In this document: one piece after another, positions 1 through 8,623 of the stretch | How the letters are laid out: each line of letters opens with the position of its first letter | Numbering within the stretch: the first letter of the stretch is position 1 | Assembly: GCF_036248255.1 (NCBI RefSeq) | Contig: NZ_CP109178.1 | Coordinates: 6,660,001 to 6,724,000 of the forward strand | DNA: 64,000 nucleotides | Direction: 5' to 3' | Source: Streptomyces sp. NBC_01717 | GTDB lineage: Bacteria > Actinomycetota > Actinomycetes > Streptomycetales > Streptomycetaceae | Translations under genes and position numbers: made by a program | Notes under the pieces: model-generated | Seen by the model: the letters and a program-made list of their open reading frames with translations, nothing else | Database searches by the model: none | Told to the model about the DNA's origin: nothing

Positions 1-225
1 CCGCGTTTCCCGGGTCAGCAGCAACAGCAGCAGGGCGGCCGGCAGCAACAGCAGGGCGGCCTTCCGTGCTTCTTCGGGCAGCAACAGCAGCAGGGCGGCC
101 GGCAGCAACAGCAGCAGGGCGGCCTGCCGTGCTTCTTTGTGCAGCAACAGCAGCAGGGCGGCCTGCCGGGCTTCTTTGGGCAGCAACAGCAGCAGGGCGG
201 TGGGCAGCAACAGCAGCAGGGCTAG
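1..225 (+). CDS. C-terminal end of a Gln/Gly-repeat protein (partial)
   Basis: Frame 1 is open from the window edge to a TAG at 223-225, so only the last 74 codons are present. They consist of seven copies of a QQQQQGG-like heptad (one copy has four Q), separated by short linkers such as LPCFFG, LPCFFV and LPGFFG. At DNA level the unit is a 21-bp CAG/CAA-rich repeat ending in GGCGGC. The protein is low-complexity and probably disordered, with periodic FF and Cys positions. No family can be named from this tail. The frame is chosen because it alone gives regular amino-acid periodicity; the ATG frame starting at 66 reads the same DNA as alanine-rich sequence. Confidence 0.6.
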   Translation, partial: PRFPGQQQQQQGGRQQQQGGLPCFFGQQQQQGGRQQQQQGGLPCFFVQQQQQGGLPGFFGQQQQQGGGQQQQQG

Positions 226-626
226 TTGGAGCGCGCAAGGCGCAGGATTGCCCCTGCTAAGGGCTGTCCCGTAATCCCTGGCGGGCGCGCGACGACAGCT
301 GCGGCACCTCGCTGCGTTGTCGGAACGCCCGAATACGCCCGGTATGAGGACGCTCCTCCGCCTTGCGATGCACCGCATATGACGCCGCGCGCTGATCCAC
401 CAGGGATTACGGGACAGCCCTTAGGCTGCACTGGTCGAGAGAAGGCCTCGGACCTCTCGAACCATGCAGGCTCGGATCTCGTGAGCTTCGCGCCTGCGAG
501 GTTGAGGTCGATATCACCGTTCGAGTGAGACGCTCGTACATCTTCGGCGGTGGCCGATGGCACAATTATCTTTAGCTCGATTCTTTCACTTCCTCCCTTG
601 AAGGGGATTTCAGTTTCGAGCGCCAT
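222..626 (-). CDS. possible small ORF running into the repeat
   Basis: An open frame on the minus strand begins MALETEIPFKGGSERIELK (ATG at 624-626). It gives about 68 codons of varied, protein-like sequence in DNA of noticeably lower GC than the surroundings, then enters the inverted-repeat element and ends in repeat-derived residues at TAG 222-224. The first half could be a gene, or a gene remnant whose 3' end was replaced by the repeat. The frame also extends upstream to a GTG at 668. No strong ribosome-binding site is seen and no family is recognised. It could equally be noncoding. Confidence 0.25.
   Translation of the reverse strand: MALETEIPFKGGSERIELKIIVPSATAEDVRASHSNGDIDLNLAGAKLTRSEPAWFERSEAFSRPVQPKGCPVIPGGSARGVICGASQGGGASSYRAYSGVPTTQRGAAAVVARPPGITGQPLAGAILRLARSN
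257..424. repeat. MITE-like inverted-repeat element
   Basis: The stretch is bounded by perfect 25-bp inverted arms at 257-281 and 400-424, each containing GGGCTGTCCCGTAATCCCTG or its complement. The similarity continues imperfectly inwards (GGGCGCGCG against CGCGCGC). The core of about 118 bp has no credible gene. A diverged half-copy lies at 42691-42728, showing that this is a dispersed family. Short terminal inverted repeats with no coding capacity fit a non-autonomous transposon (MITE) whose transposase is elsewhere; that assignment is inference. The flanking CTAA and TTAG extend the inverted repeat and are not a direct target duplication. Confidence 0.7.
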
Positions 627-726
627 CTCGGAACCATCAATTGGCCTCTGATGGGCGCAATTCTGCACTCTTTGAAAGTTCGCGATTCCCGAGATTCCTC
701 GGGTGTCAGCGATAGCTGATTACACA

Positions 727-750
727 CGTCAGACCTGACGGAGTTTTTTT
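727..750 (+). terminator. hairpin followed by a T7 run
   Basis: CGTCAG and CTGACG (727-740) form a short stem, followed after GAG by seven T residues (744-750). This is the only classical U-tract terminator shape in the region. It would stop transcription coming from the left. Confidence 0.45.
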
Positions 751-1057
751 CACGACGCTCAAGACGAAGCGCAAGAATCCTTGACGGGGTAGAGATGCTT
801 TTCGCTCGCCCCTGTTCGGGCGTGATGCCCGCGATGGCCTACCCGGACTGCGCATACCACCAGCAGCGCCGGAGTGCACAGCAGCGCGCTACCGCAAGGG
901 ACTTCCGCCGGCGCCCTGCGCACGTACACGCACCTGATGCCGAACAGTCAGGGGCGCGCGGAAGGCCATTGGCTCCGCCCTCGGTTCGGCGGGAGCTGAT
1001 GAGGATGGCGACGACGGAGCGGTGCCTGTGGCGGCCTGATCGGCGCCCCGCAGAAAA
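751..1057. other. gene-poor stretch upstream of the glnA terminator
   Basis: I see no credible gene here. Open frames on both strands are arginine- and alanine-rich, overlap each other and end inside the glnA terminator. One plus-strand ATG frame starts at 795 but has only a weak Shine-Dalgarno. Confidence 0.5.
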
Positions 1058-1104
1058 GGCCGTCGGCCGTGCCTTCCGAGAGCGGAAGAGCACGGCCGAC
1101 GGCC
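1058..1104 (-). terminator. glnA terminator hairpin
   Basis: A perfect 15-bp stem (1058-1072 with 1090-1104) encloses a second 6-bp stem, CTTCCG-AGAG-CGGAAG. On the minus strand it is followed by TTTTCTG. It lies 46 bp beyond the glnA stop. Confidence 0.85.
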
Positions 1105-1150
1105 CAGAGACGGCACAGGTGAGCGAAACCCGCTCTGACCTGCGGCGTTC

Positions 1151-2560
1151 TTAGATGTCGAAGTAGAGCTCGAACTCGTGCGGGTGCGGGCGCAGCTGGA
1201 TCGGGGCGATCTCGTGAGTCCGCTTGTAGTCGATCCACGTCTCGATCAGGTCGGACGTGAAGACACCGCCGGCGAGCAGGTACTCGTGGTCCGCCTCGAG
1301 CGCGTCCAGGACGGCCGGGAGCGAGGTCGGGACCTGCTGGACGTTCGCGTGCTCCTCGGGAGCCAGCTCGTAGAGGTCCTTGTCGATCGGCTCGGCCGGC
1401 TCGATCTTGTTCTTCACGCCGTCGAGGCCGGCCATCAGCAGCGCCGAGAAGGCCAGGTACGGGTTGGACGACGGGTCCGGGGCGCGGAACTCGACACGCT
1501 TGGCCTTCGGGTTCGAGCCCGTGATCGGGATACGCATCGCGGCCGAGCGGTTGCGCTGCGAGTAGACCATGTTGACCGGGGCCTCGAAGCCGGGGACCAG
1601 GCGGTGGTAGGAGTTCACCGTCGGGTTCGTGAAGGCCAGGAGCGAGGGGGCGTGCTTGAGGATGCCGCCGATGTAGTAGCGGGCGATGTCCGAGAGGCCC
1701 GCGTAGCCCTGCTCGTCGTAGAACAGCGGGTCGCCGCCGGCCCACAGGGACTGGTGCACGTGCATACCCGAGCCGTTGTCGCCGAAGATCGGCTTCGGCA
1801 TGAAGGTCGCGGTCTTGTTGTTGCGCCAGGCGACGTTCTTCACGATGTACTTGAAGAGCATCAGGTCGTCGGCCGCGGCGAGCAGCGTGTTGAACTTGTA
1901 GTTGATCTCCGCCTGGCCGGCGGTGCCGACCTCGTGGTGCTGGCGCTCGACCTGGAGGCCGTTCTTGTCCAGCTCCAGGGAGATCTCGGCGCGCAGGTCG
2001 GCGAAGTGGTCGACCGGCGGGGTCGGGAAGTAGCCGCCCTTGTAACGGACCTTGTAACCACGGTTGTTCTCTTCCGAACCGGTGTTCCAGGCGCCGGCCT
2101 CGGAGTCGATGTGGTAGAAGCTCTCGTTCGCCGACGTCTGGAAGCGGACGTTGTCGAAGACGTAGAACTCCGCCTCGGGACCGAAGTACGCGGTGTCGGC
2201 GATGCCGGTGGAGGCGAGGTACGCCTCGGCCTTCTTGGCCACGTTGCGCGGGTCACGGCTGTACTGCTCGCCGGTGATCGGGTCGTGGATGAAGAAGTTG
2301 ATATTGACGGTCTTGTCGCGGCGGAAGGGGTCGACACGGGCGGTCGACAGGTCCGCGCGGAGCGCCATGTCGGACTCGTGGATGGCCTGGAAGCCGCGGA
2401 TCGACGAGCCGTCGAAGGCCAGTTCCTCGGTCGGGTCGAAGGCCGCTGCCGGGATGGTGAAGTGCTGCATCACACCGGGCAGGTCACAGAACCGGACATC
2501 GATGAACTTGACGTCTTCGTCGGCGATGTACTTCTTCACGTCGTCGGCGTTCTGGAACAT
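1151..2560 (-). CDS. glnA: type I glutamine synthetase
   Basis: ATP-dependent condensation of glutamate with ammonium to glutamine, the central nitrogen-assimilation step; a cytoplasmic dodecamer. The 469-residue length is standard for GSI. The start [12 protein letters not shown] is chosen because GGGAGTAGGAGGAG precedes the ATG at 2560; the frame is open further upstream but without family similarity. Visible family blocks are [27 protein letters not shown] (ammonium and metal site) and NRSAAMRIP. The [10 protein letters not shown] segment near residue 397 is the tyrosine adenylylation site of GSI-beta enzymes, so post-translational control by GlnE is expected. A complete GlnR box lies about 100 bp upstream. 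It is transcribed alone, ending in the hairpin at 1058-1104. Confidence 0.98.
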   Translation of the reverse strand: MFQNADDVKKYIADEDVKFIDVRFCDLPGVMQHFTIPAAAFDPTEELAFDGSSIRGFQAIHESDMALRADLSTARVDPFRRDKTVNINFFIHDPITGEQYSRDPRNVAKKAEAYLASTGIADTAYFGPEAEFYVFDNVRFQTSANESFYHIDSEAGAWNTGSEENNRGYKVRYKGGYFPTPPVDHFADLRAEISLELDKNGLQVERQHHEVGTAGQAEINYKFNTLLAAADDLMLFKYIVKNVAWRNNKTATFMPKPIFGDNGSGMHVHQSLWAGGDPLFYDEQGYAGLSDIARYYIGGILKHAPSLLAFTNPTVNSYHRLVPGFEAPVNMVYSQRNRSAAMRIPITGSNPKAKRVEFRAPDPSSNPYLAFSALLMAGLDGVKNKIEPAEPIDKDLYELAPEEHANVQQVPTSLPAVLDALEADHEYLLAGGVFTSDLIETWIDYKRTHEIAPIQLRPHPHEFELYFDI

Positions 2561-2656
2561 CCAACTCCTCCTACTCCCGACCCGGAGGGGCGGGGTTGTA
2601 GCTCGTTGTGCGGCCAGTGCGGTGGCACACGCTGGACCCGACCATAGGCAGACCGG

Positions 2657-2694
2657 ATTTCTCAAGCATGACCCATTTGTTTCGCCGAAGTTAA
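2657..2694 (-). promoter_or_regulatory. GlnR box upstream of glnA
   Basis: Read on the minus strand: TTAAC-n6-GAAAC-n6-GTCAT-n6-GAAAT. This is four half-sites at exact 6-nt spacing, matching the known GlnR consensus (gTnAC-n6-GaAAC repeated). It lies 97-134 bp upstream of the glnA start codon. GlnR is the OmpR-type activator of glnA under nitrogen limitation. Confidence 0.85.
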
Positions 2695-2834
2695 CCGGGC
2701 CGGGTGCGGGTGGCATCGCGGAGTCGTACCCGGGTCCGGTAGCGGTCCGGCCGGGGCGACGGCGACGCCCGGGCCCGGGGCGGCCACGAGCCCCGGGCGG
2801 CAGGGCGCGGAGGCGGGCACAGTACCGTGGTCGG

Positions 2835-3302
2835 GTGGACAATAGGCAAGCAATCGGATCGTGGCTCTCCGGGCCGCGCGCGGCAGCCGAGGATATGGGC
2901 GTCGACTTCGGGTACCGGGGCAAGCGGCTCGGTCTGCCCGAGGAAGGCCCGGGGTCCGTGGCCCCGCTCGGCCGGCGCTTCGGCGCCATCCTCATCGACT
3001 GGGCCCTCTGCATGCTGATCGCATACGGGCTGTTCGCTCGCGGTGACCAGCAGGCGGCCGGAAACTGGGCGCTCGGTATCTTCCTCGTACTGAGTGTGCT
3101 CACCGTCGGAACCATCGGCTGTACGCCGGGCAAGCGCATCCTGGGCATCCGGGTCGTCGCCGAGGGCGGTGGCCGGCTCGGTCTCGGGCGGGTGATCGTG
3201 CGGAGCGTGCTGCTGTGCCTGGCGGTCCCGGCTCTGGTCTGGGACCGCGACGGCCGGGGGCTGCACGACCGGCTCGCCCGCGCCGTCCAGGTGCGGATCT
3301 GA
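2835..3302 (+). CDS. RDD-family membrane protein
   Basis: A 155-residue protein with an RDD domain (PF06271): [15 protein letters not shown] at the start, helices around residues 55-75 and 85-105, the [14 protein letters not shown] motif, and the closing [16 protein letters not shown]. The start is taken as GTG 2835 ([17 protein letters not shown]), close to the first family-like residue; no strong Shine-Dalgarno is visible. It is divergent from glnA and shares its 274-bp upstream region. RDD proteins are membrane proteins of mostly unknown role; some have been linked to ion or solute transport. Function here is unassigned. Confidence 0.85.
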   Translation: MDNRQAIGSWLSGPRAAAEDMGVDFGYRGKRLGLPEEGPGSVAPLGRRFGAILIDWALCMLIAYGLFARGDQQAAGNWALGIFLVLSVLTVGTIGCTPGKRILGIRVVAEGGGRLGLGRVIVRSVLLCLAVPALVWDRDGRGLHDRLARAVQVRI

Positions 3303-3312
3303 GCGTGATGTG

Positions 3313-3364
3313 ACCGAGCGGACGTGACAGAGCAGAAGACCGAGCGGACGTGACAGAGCAGAAG
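3313..3364. repeat. tandem 26-bp direct repeat, two copies
   Basis: ACCGAGCGGACGTGACAGAG plus CAGAAG is repeated exactly at 3313-3338 and 3339-3364. It sits between the RDD stop and the terminator hairpin and is probably a recent local duplication. Confidence 0.8.
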
Positions 3365-3406
3365 AGGGCGGGTCCCTGAACCGGAGTGGTTCGGGACCCG
3401 CCCTCT
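3363..3406. terminator. convergent terminator hairpin
   Basis: A 14-bp perfect stem (3363-3376 with 3393-3406, AGAGGGCGGGTCCC) lies between the RDD gene on the plus strand and the DUF4191 gene on the minus strand. It can act in both directions. Confidence 0.85.
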
Positions 3407-3431
3407 TGTCGTGTCCTTTGCGGTGACTGTG

Positions 3432-4139
3432 TCAGCGCATCTTGCCGCCGCGCGGCATCCGCATACCCTTCGGCATCGGGCCCTTCGGCAGCGGCATGTT
3501 GCTCATCAGGTCGCCCATGGCCCGGAGCCGGTCGTTGGCCGCCGTCACCTGCGGGCCGGTCAGGACCCGCGGCAGCTTCAGCATCTTGGTGCGGACCTTC
3601 TTCAGCGGCACCTGGCCCTCGCCGTTGCCGACGATGATGTCGTGCACCGGTACGTCCACGACGATGCGGGCCATCTTCTTCTTCTCGGCCGCCAGCAGGA
3701 CCTTGACCCGGTTCGGGTTGCCCTCGCCGACCAGCACGATGCCCGCCTTGCCGACGGCCCGGTGGATGACGTCCTGGCTGCGGTTCATCGCGACCGCGGG
3801 CGTCGTGGTCCAGCCACGGCCCACGCGGTCCAGCACCGCAGCCGCAGCGCCCGGCTGTCCCTCCATCTGCCCGAAGGCCGCCCGCTCCGCACGCCGTCCG
3901 AAGACGATCGCCATCGCGAGGAGAGCCAGCACGAAGCCCAGGATGCCCAGATAGACCGGGTGGTTGATCAAGAAGCCGACGGCGAGGAGGACACCGAAGG
4001 TGACGATTCCCACACCCGCGACGACAAGACCGATCTTGGAGTCGGTCCGCCGGGTCATCTTGTAGGTCAGGGCGATCTGCTTGAGTCGCCCCGCGTTCTC
4101 GGCGCTGTCCGCGCCGTCAGTGTTTGCCTTCCTCGCCAT
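3432..4139 (-). CDS. DUF4191 membrane protein
   Basis: A 235-residue actinobacterial DUF4191 protein. Two adjacent membrane helices (about residues 36-58 and 63-85) are preceded by a basic cytoplasmic N-terminus ([15 protein letters not shown]). A soluble part follows (about residues 95-200), then a Met/Pro/Lys-rich tail ([19 protein letters not shown]). The function is unknown. The gene starts 19 bp after the SCO2195-like gene, so the two probably share a transcript. The start ATG at 4139 has only a poor Shine-Dalgarno, which suits downstream translation in an operon. Confidence 0.9.
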   Translation of the reverse strand: MARKANTDGADSAENAGRLKQIALTYKMTRRTDSKIGLVVAGVGIVTFGVLLAVGFLINHPVYLGILGFVLALLAMAIVFGRRAERAAFGQMEGQPGAAAAVLDRVGRGWTTTPAVAMNRSQDVIHRAVGKAGIVLVGEGNPNRVKVLLAAEKKKMARIVVDVPVHDIIVGNGEGQVPLKKVRTKMLKLPRVLTGPQVTAANDRLRAMGDLMSNMPLPKGPMPKGMRMPRGGKMR

Positions 4140-4158
4140 GTATTGAAGTTTACGTGGC

Positions 4159-4359
4159 CTAGGAGCGATGGTCGGCCACGGCCTCCAGTACGTATGCGGT
4201 CTCGACCCGGTCCTTGGCCCGGCGGCGGTCTTCGAGGACCGCCGTCCAGGCGTTTCGCCGGGCTGTGCGCTGGCCGCTGCTCAGCAGCAGCGACTCGACG
4301 ACACGGAGAGCGTCGGTGACGGACGGGATGGCGGTTGCGCGTACCGGCACGGCCTGCAT
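4159..4359 (-). CDS. small SCO2195-like protein, likely GlnR-regulated
   Basis: A 66-residue protein beginning MQAVPVRATAIPSVTDALR and ending in the charged helix RRAKDRVETAYVLEAVADH. I recognise it as the small Streptomyces protein named after SCO2195 and described as GlnR-regulated; this is from memory. The start at ATG 4359 is preceded by a GAGGGGA Shine-Dalgarno, and the longer open frame upstream has none. A degenerate GlnR-type array lies 136-175 bp upstream. The molecular function is unknown; two genes away from glnA, a nitrogen-stress role is plausible. It is followed closely by the DUF4191 gene. Confidence 0.75.
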   Translation of the reverse strand: MQAVPVRATAIPSVTDALRVVESLLLSSGQRTARRNAWTAVLEDRRRAKDRVETAYVLEAVADHRS

Positions 4360-4494
4360 CGTGGAAGTCCCCTCGGAACGGATGCGCGAAGTGAGTCTGT
4401 TACGGAAGCGGATTGCGCGGCTGGACACGGGGAGCAGCGACGGCGGCAGCTGTGAAAGCCACTGCGCTGCGTGAATCCAGGGTCACTGCTCGGT

Positions 4495-4534
4495 GTTACC
4501 AGCGCATGACCTGTCGGTCAAACACCAATGAAAC
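4495..4534 (-). promoter_or_regulatory. candidate degenerate GlnR site
   Basis: The plus strand reads GTTAC-n6-ATGAC-n6-GTCAA-n6-ATGAA, with the regular 11-bp half-site period of GlnR boxes but weaker matches than the glnA site. It lies upstream of the SCO2195-like gene. Confidence 0.4.
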
Positions 4535-4561
4535 CTTGATATGGGCGTCGCGCACGTCGAG

Positions 4562-4605
4562 GCGGCCCATACGCGTCCCCGACCTGCAGGGAGCGTATGG
4601 GCCGC
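4562..4605 (-). terminator. lipA terminator hairpin
   Basis: A 13-bp perfect stem (GCGGCCCATACGC at 4562-4574 with its complement at 4593-4605) about 60 bp past the lipA stop. It separates the lip transcript from the SCO2195-like promoter region. Confidence 0.75.
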
Positions 4606-4662
4606 GTCGTATCAGCCACTACCGCCCGGTAGCTTCTTGTGCTCGGTTTCACACAGTCCGGG

Positions 4663-5628
4663 TCACGCCGCGGGCGTCGGGGCGACGGCGCCACGACGCT
4701 CGATCGCCTGCTGGAAAAGCCGGCCCGCGCGGTACGAGGAACGGACCAGCGGCCCGGACATCACACCGGAGTAGCCGATCTCGTCGGCCTCCTCCTTGAG
4801 CTCCACGAACTCGTGCGGCTTCACCCAGCGCTCGACCGGGTGGTGGCGCACGGAGGGCCGCAGGTACTGCGTGATCGTGATGAGCTCGCACCCGGCGTCG
4901 TACAGATCCTGGAGTGCCTCGCTCACTTCCTCGCGGGTCTCGCCCATGCCGAGGATGAGGTTGGACTTGGTCACCAGACCCGCCTCGCGGGCCCGCGTGA
5001 TGACCTCGAGCGAGCGCTCGTAGCGGAAACCGGGGCGGATCCGCTTGAAGATCCGCGGCACCGTCTCGACGTTGTGGGCGAGCACCTCGGGGCGCGAGGA
5101 GAAGACCTCGGCGAGCTGCTCGGGCTCCGCGTTGAAGTCGGGGATCAACAGCTCGACCTTGGTCGCGCCGGCTTCGCGCTCCGCCGTCAGCGCGTGGATC
5201 TGGCGCACGGTCTCCGCGTACAGCCAGGCGCCGCCGTCCTCCAGGTCGTCGCGAGCGACGCCGGTGATGGTGGCGTAGTTCAGGTCCATCGTGACGACCG
5301 ACTCACCGACGCGGCGGGGTTCGTCCCGGTCCAGCGCCTGCGGCTTGCCCGTGTCGATCTGACAGAAGTCACAGCGGCGGGTGCACTGGTCGCCACCGAT
5401 GAGGAATGTGGCCTCCCGGTCCTCCCAGCACTCGAAGATGTTGGGGCAGCCGGCCTCCTGGCACACCGTGTGCAGACCCTCGCTCTTCACGAGCTTCTGC
5501 AGCTGGTTGTACTCGGGGCCCATCTTCGCCCGGGTTTTGATCCACTCGGGCTTGCGCTCGATGGGGGTCTGGCTGTTCCGGACCTCCAGGCGCAACATCT
5601 TGCGCCCGTCGGGTGCGACAGCGGACAC
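4663..5628 (-). CDS. lipA: lipoyl synthase
   Basis: Radical-SAM enzyme that inserts two sulfur atoms into protein-bound octanoyl groups to make lipoyl cofactors, including those of the E2 encoded at 17107. It has 321 residues. Both iron-sulfur sites are visible: the auxiliary cluster [12 protein letters not shown] (C56, C61, C67) and the radical-SAM motif CTRRCDFC (C82, C86, C89). The C-terminal RSSYRAG ligand motif is present. The start is taken as GTG 5628 ([15 protein letters not shown]) behind AGGGAG; the upstream frame does not look like LipA. It lies 201 bp downstream of lipB on the same strand. Confidence 0.97.
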   Translation of the reverse strand: MSAVAPDGRKMLRLEVRNSQTPIERKPEWIKTRAKMGPEYNQLQKLVKSEGLHTVCQEAGCPNIFECWEDREATFLIGGDQCTRRCDFCQIDTGKPQALDRDEPRRVGESVVTMDLNYATITGVARDDLEDGGAWLYAETVRQIHALTAEREAGATKVELLIPDFNAEPEQLAEVFSSRPEVLAHNVETVPRIFKRIRPGFRYERSLEVITRAREAGLVTKSNLILGMGETREEVSEALQDLYDAGCELITITQYLRPSVRHHPVERWVKPHEFVELKEEADEIGYSGVMSGPLVRSSYRAGRLFQQAIERRGAVAPTPAA

Positions 5629-5829
5629 GTCCGGCTCCCTACGACTTCGATTCTTCGGCGAACACCAGGGTACGCCCGCTATTTGTACGGTCGGGGTGTG
5701 GCCCTCACCCCTGGGCAACCAGGGGGCGGGCCGGGCCATTCCCGGAGCGGCCGGGTCCGTGGGCGTCGGGCAGGGGGCTCTGACCCCGGGCCCCGCTCCT
5801 CGAACGCCGCAGGAGCCGGGTTCCGCGGA

Positions 5830-6627
5830 TCAGGCCGAGGCGCGGTCGATCTCGCGTGGAGCGAGTTCCGCGTTCTCCAGGACGTCCTTCAGGTGCTTCT
5901 CGGCGACCGGGAGCACCTCGGCGATCGTGATGTCGCGCCCCAGCTCGTACGCGAGCGAGGTGACGCCCGCGTCGCGGATGCCGCACGGCACGATCCGGTC
6001 GAACCAGGTGTTGTCCGGGTTCACATTCAGTGCAAAGCCGTGCATGGTCACACCCTTGGCGACCCGGATGCCGATCGCCGCCAGCTTGCGGTCCTCGCGG
6101 CGCTGGCCGGCGTTGGACGGGGCGTACTCGGGGCCGTTCAGCCGCGGGTCGAACTCCTCGTCGTGCAGTCGCGGATCGAAGTCGAGAGACAGGCCGCCGA
6201 GCGCCGGACGCTCCGCGACCGGGTCGCCCAGCACCCAGACCCCGCTGCGACCCTCGACCCGGGTGGTCTCCAGGCCGAACTCGGCGGCCGTACGGATCAG
6301 CGCGTCCTCCAGCCGGCGGACATGCGCCACGACATCCACGGGCCGCGGCAGTTTCTGGATCGGATAGCCGACGAGCTGCCCGGGGCCGTGCCAGGTGATC
6401 TTGCCGCCGCGGTCCACATCGACGACCGGAGTGCCGTCCAGTGGGCGCTCACTGTCGGTGGTACGCCGTCCGGCCGTGTAGACGGGCGGGTGCTCCAGCA
6501 GCAGACAGGTGTCGGGAACCGTGTCCTCGAACCGGGCCGCGTGCACCTCGCGCTGCTTCTGCCATGCCTCCTGGTAGTCGACGGCCGACTCGCCGAATCC
6601 CAGCCGGACGAACCGAAGCTCACTCAC
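5830..6627 (-). CDS. lipB: octanoyl-[ACP]:protein transferase
   Basis: Transfers octanoyl groups from acyl carrier protein to lipoyl domains, the step before LipA. It has 265 residues. The [16 protein letters not shown] block is at about 75-90, the catalytic lysine in KLAAIGIR (K181) and the catalytic cysteine in VPCGIRDAG (C215). An actinobacterial insertion (about 150-172, acidic and Asp-Pro-rich) precedes the lysine. The start is GTG 6627, [13 protein letters not shown], with GGAAGG upstream. The same frame continues open far upstream without family similarity. Confidence 0.97.
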   Translation of the reverse strand: MSELRFVRLGFGESAVDYQEAWQKQREVHAARFEDTVPDTCLLLEHPPVYTAGRRTTDSERPLDGTPVVDVDRGGKITWHGPGQLVGYPIQKLPRPVDVVAHVRRLEDALIRTAAEFGLETTRVEGRSGVWVLGDPVAERPALGGLSLDFDPRLHDEEFDPRLNGPEYAPSNAGQRREDRKLAAIGIRVAKGVTMHGFALNVNPDNTWFDRIVPCGIRDAGVTSLAYELGRDITIAEVLPVAEKHLKDVLENAELAPREIDRASA

Positions 6628-6894
6628 GACAGATGCCTTCCTACTTGCGGTACCGGGAGCCGGAGGGTGTCCCCGGCGCCACGTCACCATGCAGTGATTC
6701 GCGCCCCGGGCCACTGTACGACCGCCCCGGGAGCGGCGGCCCGGCAGGTCTTTCCCGTCAGCGCCACCCCCAATCCTCACACGATCGGATGAATGTGAAG
6801 CGAAGGAGGCTTCGGCCGCCGCGGGCCCCGCTAAATTCGCGCCGTTCCATAAGGGCTGCCCGCCCGGCCCGGAAGGCAGGAGACCGTACAGCTG

Positions 6895-8589
6895 ATGTCG
6901 GAACGACCTCCGCAGCGCACCCCCAACCGCCAGCTCGCCTCGCTCATCACAGAAGCCGGATTCTCGAACGCCGGTCTCGCCCGCCGGGTGGACCAGCTCG
7001 GCCTCGAGCACGGTCTCGATCTGCGGTACGACAAGACGTCCGTGACTCGCTGGCTGCGGGGCCAGCAGCCGCGTGGGACCACCCCTGCCCTGATCGCCGA
7101 GGTCTTCACCCGGCGGCTCGGACGCCGGCTCTCGACGCAGGACCTGGGCCTCGACGCGTGCGCACCCGTCTATGCCGGTCTGGAGTTCGCCGCCACGCCC
7201 AGCGAGGCGGTGGACATCGTCAGCGGGCTCTGGCGGAAGGACTCGGGCAGTCCTGCGGAGCTGCGGAAGATCGCCTTCACCCCGGCCGGGCTCGTGGTGC
7301 CCAGCCGGGACTGGCTGATCGGACGGGCCGACGAGTGGGTCGCCCGTGGGAACGGTGAGGCCGCTGCGTCCAGCGGCGGGGCCGGTGGGGTGCGCGGGAC
7401 ACCGGGGGCGTCCGTGGTCGGCGGGGCCCGTGGGGCGGCAGGGCTCAACGGGACCCGTGGTGCCCACGGGGCGCATGGCGGGCATGGATTACATGGAGCG
7501 AACGGGCAGAACGGCTCCGTGGGGCTCGGCGGCAGGTCCGGCGCCCGGGGGCCCGCACCGGTCAGGCCCTCCTCCGGACCGCCCTCCGCGCCCGCACCGT
7601 CTTCCGCACCTCCGGCGCACCTCGCGTCCCCGGCACCAGGCGCACCCGGCGTCCCCCGGCAGCGCCAGATCGACCGCGGCCCCGGCCAGAAGGTCGGCAG
7701 CGGCGATGTCGCCGCCCTGCGTTCCGTCGGGGAGCTCTTCCGCACCCTCGACCACACCTATGGCGGCGGCCACGCCCGCCAGGCCCTCGTCCGCTATCTG
7801 GAGCACGAGGCCGAGCCGATGCTCCGCGGGACGTACGGGGAGGCGATCGGGCGGCGGCTCTTCTCGGCGGCCGCCGATCTGACCCGGCTGGCGGGCTGGA
7901 CCTCGTACGACATCGCGGCGCACGGCCTCGCCCAGCGTTATTTCGTCCAGGCGCTGCGGCTGGCCCAGGCGGCGGGGGACCGGGTGTACGGCAGCTATGT
8001 CCTGATCACCATGAGCCGGCAGGCGGTGTACCTCGGGCACGGCAGGGAAGCCGTCCAGCTTGCGCGCGTGGCCCAGCAGGGCGTCGGCTCCTCGGCGCCG
8101 CCCGTCATCATGGCCCTGCTGCACGCGGTCGAGGCGCGTGGGCACGGGGTGCTCGGTGAGGCCAGGACATGTGCGGCCTCGCTGGCGCGGGCGGAACACG
8201 CACTGGAGGCCGCCCGGCCCGGCGACGACGTGCCGCACTGGGGGCGCTACTTCGACGAGGCGCAGCTCGCCGACGAGTTCGGGCACTGCCACCGCGACCT
8301 GCAGCAGTACCGGGCCGCCGCACAGCATGCGGAGCGCTCGCTCCAGCTGCGCGCCCCGGTGTACGCCCGGAGCAGGTTGTTCTGCCGGGTGGTGCTGGCG
8401 TCCGCCCGGCTCGGGCTCGGCGAGCTCGACCAGGCGTGCCTGCTCGGCGCGGAGGCGGCCCAACAGGCGGCGGAGATGCGGTCGGTGCGTGCGACGGAGT
8501 ACGTGACGGAGTTCGAGCGCCGCCTTGAGCCGTACCGGGACGCGGCGGCGGTACGCGGCTACCGCGAGCGGGTCGCGGCCCTCGGCTGA
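6895..8589 (+). CDS. putative regulator with collagen-like insert and TPR-like C-terminus
   Basis: A 564-residue protein in three parts. Residues 1-90 are an XRE-like N-terminus ([20 protein letters not shown] ... [12 protein letters not shown]), typical of Streptomyces regulators with a degenerate helix-turn-helix. Residues about 155-250 are low-complexity: a run of Gly-X-Y triplets ([32 protein letters not shown]), then a Pro/Ala/Ser linker. Residues about 265-564 form an all-helical region resembling the TPR-type sensor domain of NsdA-like proteins. AGGAGAC precedes the ATG. It is divergent from lipB. Targets and ligand are unknown; regulator status is inferred from architecture. Confidence 0.75.
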   Translation: MSERPPQRTPNRQLASLITEAGFSNAGLARRVDQLGLEHGLDLRYDKTSVTRWLRGQQPRGTTPALIAEVFTRRLGRRLSTQDLGLDACAPVYAGLEFAATPSEAVDIVSGLWRKDSGSPAELRKIAFTPAGLVVPSRDWLIGRADEWVARGNGEAAASSGGAGGVRGTPGASVVGGARGAAGLNGTRGAHGAHGGHGLHGANGQNGSVGLGGRSGARGPAPVRPSSGPPSAPAPSSAPPAHLASPAPGAPGVPRQRQIDRGPGQKVGSGDVAALRSVGELFRTLDHTYGGGHARQALVRYLEHEAEPMLRGTYGEAIGRRLFSAAADLTRLAGWTSYDIAAHGLAQRYFVQALRLAQAAGDRVYGSYVLITMSRQAVYLGHGREAVQLARVAQQGVGSSAPPVIMALLHAVEARGHGVLGEARTCAASLARAEHALEAARPGDDVPHWGRYFDEAQLADEFGHCHRDLQQYRAAAQHAERSLQLRAPVYARSRLFCRVVLASARLGLGELDQACLLGAEAAQQAAEMRSVRATEYVTEFERRLEPYRDAAAVRGYRERVAALG

Positions 8590-8592
8590 CTC

Positions 8593-8609
8593 CTTCCGCG
8601 TAACGGAAG
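8593..8609. terminator. weak hairpin between convergent genes
   Basis: CTTCCG-n5-CGGAAG between the regulator stop and the oxidoreductase stop. It is a short stem without a T tract. Confidence 0.3.
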
Positions 8610-8623
8610 CCGGGCGGACGCAA

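Noticed and set aside
1..225. CRISPR or tandem noncoding repeat
   Set aside because: The 21-bp period is an integral number of codons in one open frame and lacks spacers, so it is a coding repeat.
257..424. Direct target-site duplication around the MITE-like element
   Set aside because: The flanks CTAA and TTAG are complementary, not direct copies, so they extend the inverted repeat and do not show a duplication.
795..1154. 119-codon plus-strand ORF
   Set aside because: Weak Shine-Dalgarno, Arg/Ala-rich composition, and it runs through the glnA terminator to the glnA stop.
5629..5829. Possible gene between lipB and lipA
   Set aside because: The open frames found are extensions or shadows of their neighbours; no Shine-Dalgarno or family similarity.
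4639..6792. 717-codon plus-strand open frame
   Set aside because: It crosses both lipA and lipB in antisense and their intergenic gap; no domain.
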